DNA of 14,573 nucleotides, from contig JALAGR010000214.1 in the NCBI GenBank assembly GCA_022712335.1, positions 1-14,573 on the forward strand. Direction: 5' to 3'. The first letter of the stretch is position 1, and each line of letters opens with the position of its first letter. The notes beneath the pieces were generated by a model, which searched no databases, was not told where the DNA came from, and saw only the letters and a list, made by a program, of their open reading frames with translations. The position numbers and the translations under genes are program-made. Shown in pieces: positions 14,547 to 14,573 of the stretch. Source of the stretch: Pediococcus sp. Its GTDB lineage: Bacteria; Bacillota; Bacilli; Lactobacillales; Lactobacillaceae.

Positions 14547-14573
14547 GTAGTTTGATTTGAAAGATATATACAT

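Overview
The window looks like an ordinary chromosomal segment of a low-GC Gram-positive bacterium, most likely a member of the Lactobacillaceae. The evidence is the set of protein families (class III Clp ATPase ClpE under a CtsR-type operator, type-2 GMP reductase, M29 aminopeptidase, LtaS-type lipoteichoic acid synthase, TagD, RF3, YgaC/Ntdp), the strong AGGAGG-like ribosome binding sites and the use of extended -10 promoters. The genus cannot be fixed from this sequence alone. No rRNA, tRNA, transposase, phage gene or CRISPR array is visible, and no gap between genes exceeds 300 bases.

Layout, left to right. The 3' part of guaC (+) is followed by a roughly 100-nt rod-like inverted-repeat element and then a strong terminator shared with the convergent M29 aminopeptidase gene (-). 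The aminopeptidase gene is divergent from a UDP-GlcNAc 2-epimerase gene (mnaA, +). mnaA converges on a flavodoxin gene (-) across a second complex stem-loop. The flavodoxin gene is divergent from recX (+). From recX rightwards, seven more genes follow on the + strand: ygaC/ntdP, an AI-2E-family membrane protein, tagD, prfC, an ltaS-family gene, a TSUP (TauE/SafE) permease and a small DUF1634 membrane protein overlapping it by one base. A near-perfect palindromic terminator separates these from clpE, which is read leftwards from a promoter at the right edge carrying a CtsR box.

How the genes fit together. Three genes concern teichoic acids. MnaA makes UDP-ManNAc, used in the wall teichoic acid linkage unit. 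TagD makes CDP-glycerol for poly(glycerol-phosphate) wall teichoic acid. The LtaS-like enzyme polymerises lipoteichoic acid from phosphatidylglycerol. They are not one operon, since promoters and terminators separate them. The remaining genes are housekeeping or stress functions: purine salvage, peptide turnover, recombination control, nucleotide phosphatase, translation termination and protein quality control. Most genes appear to be single transcription units; only TSUP-DUF1634 shows clear translational coupling.

I do not see an obvious new multi-gene system. The points most worth a second look are the two structured intergenic elements, which share short sequence features; a probable ATT start codon for recX; the serine-only tail of the LtaS protein; the composite operator architecture of clpE; and the TSUP-DUF1634 pair.
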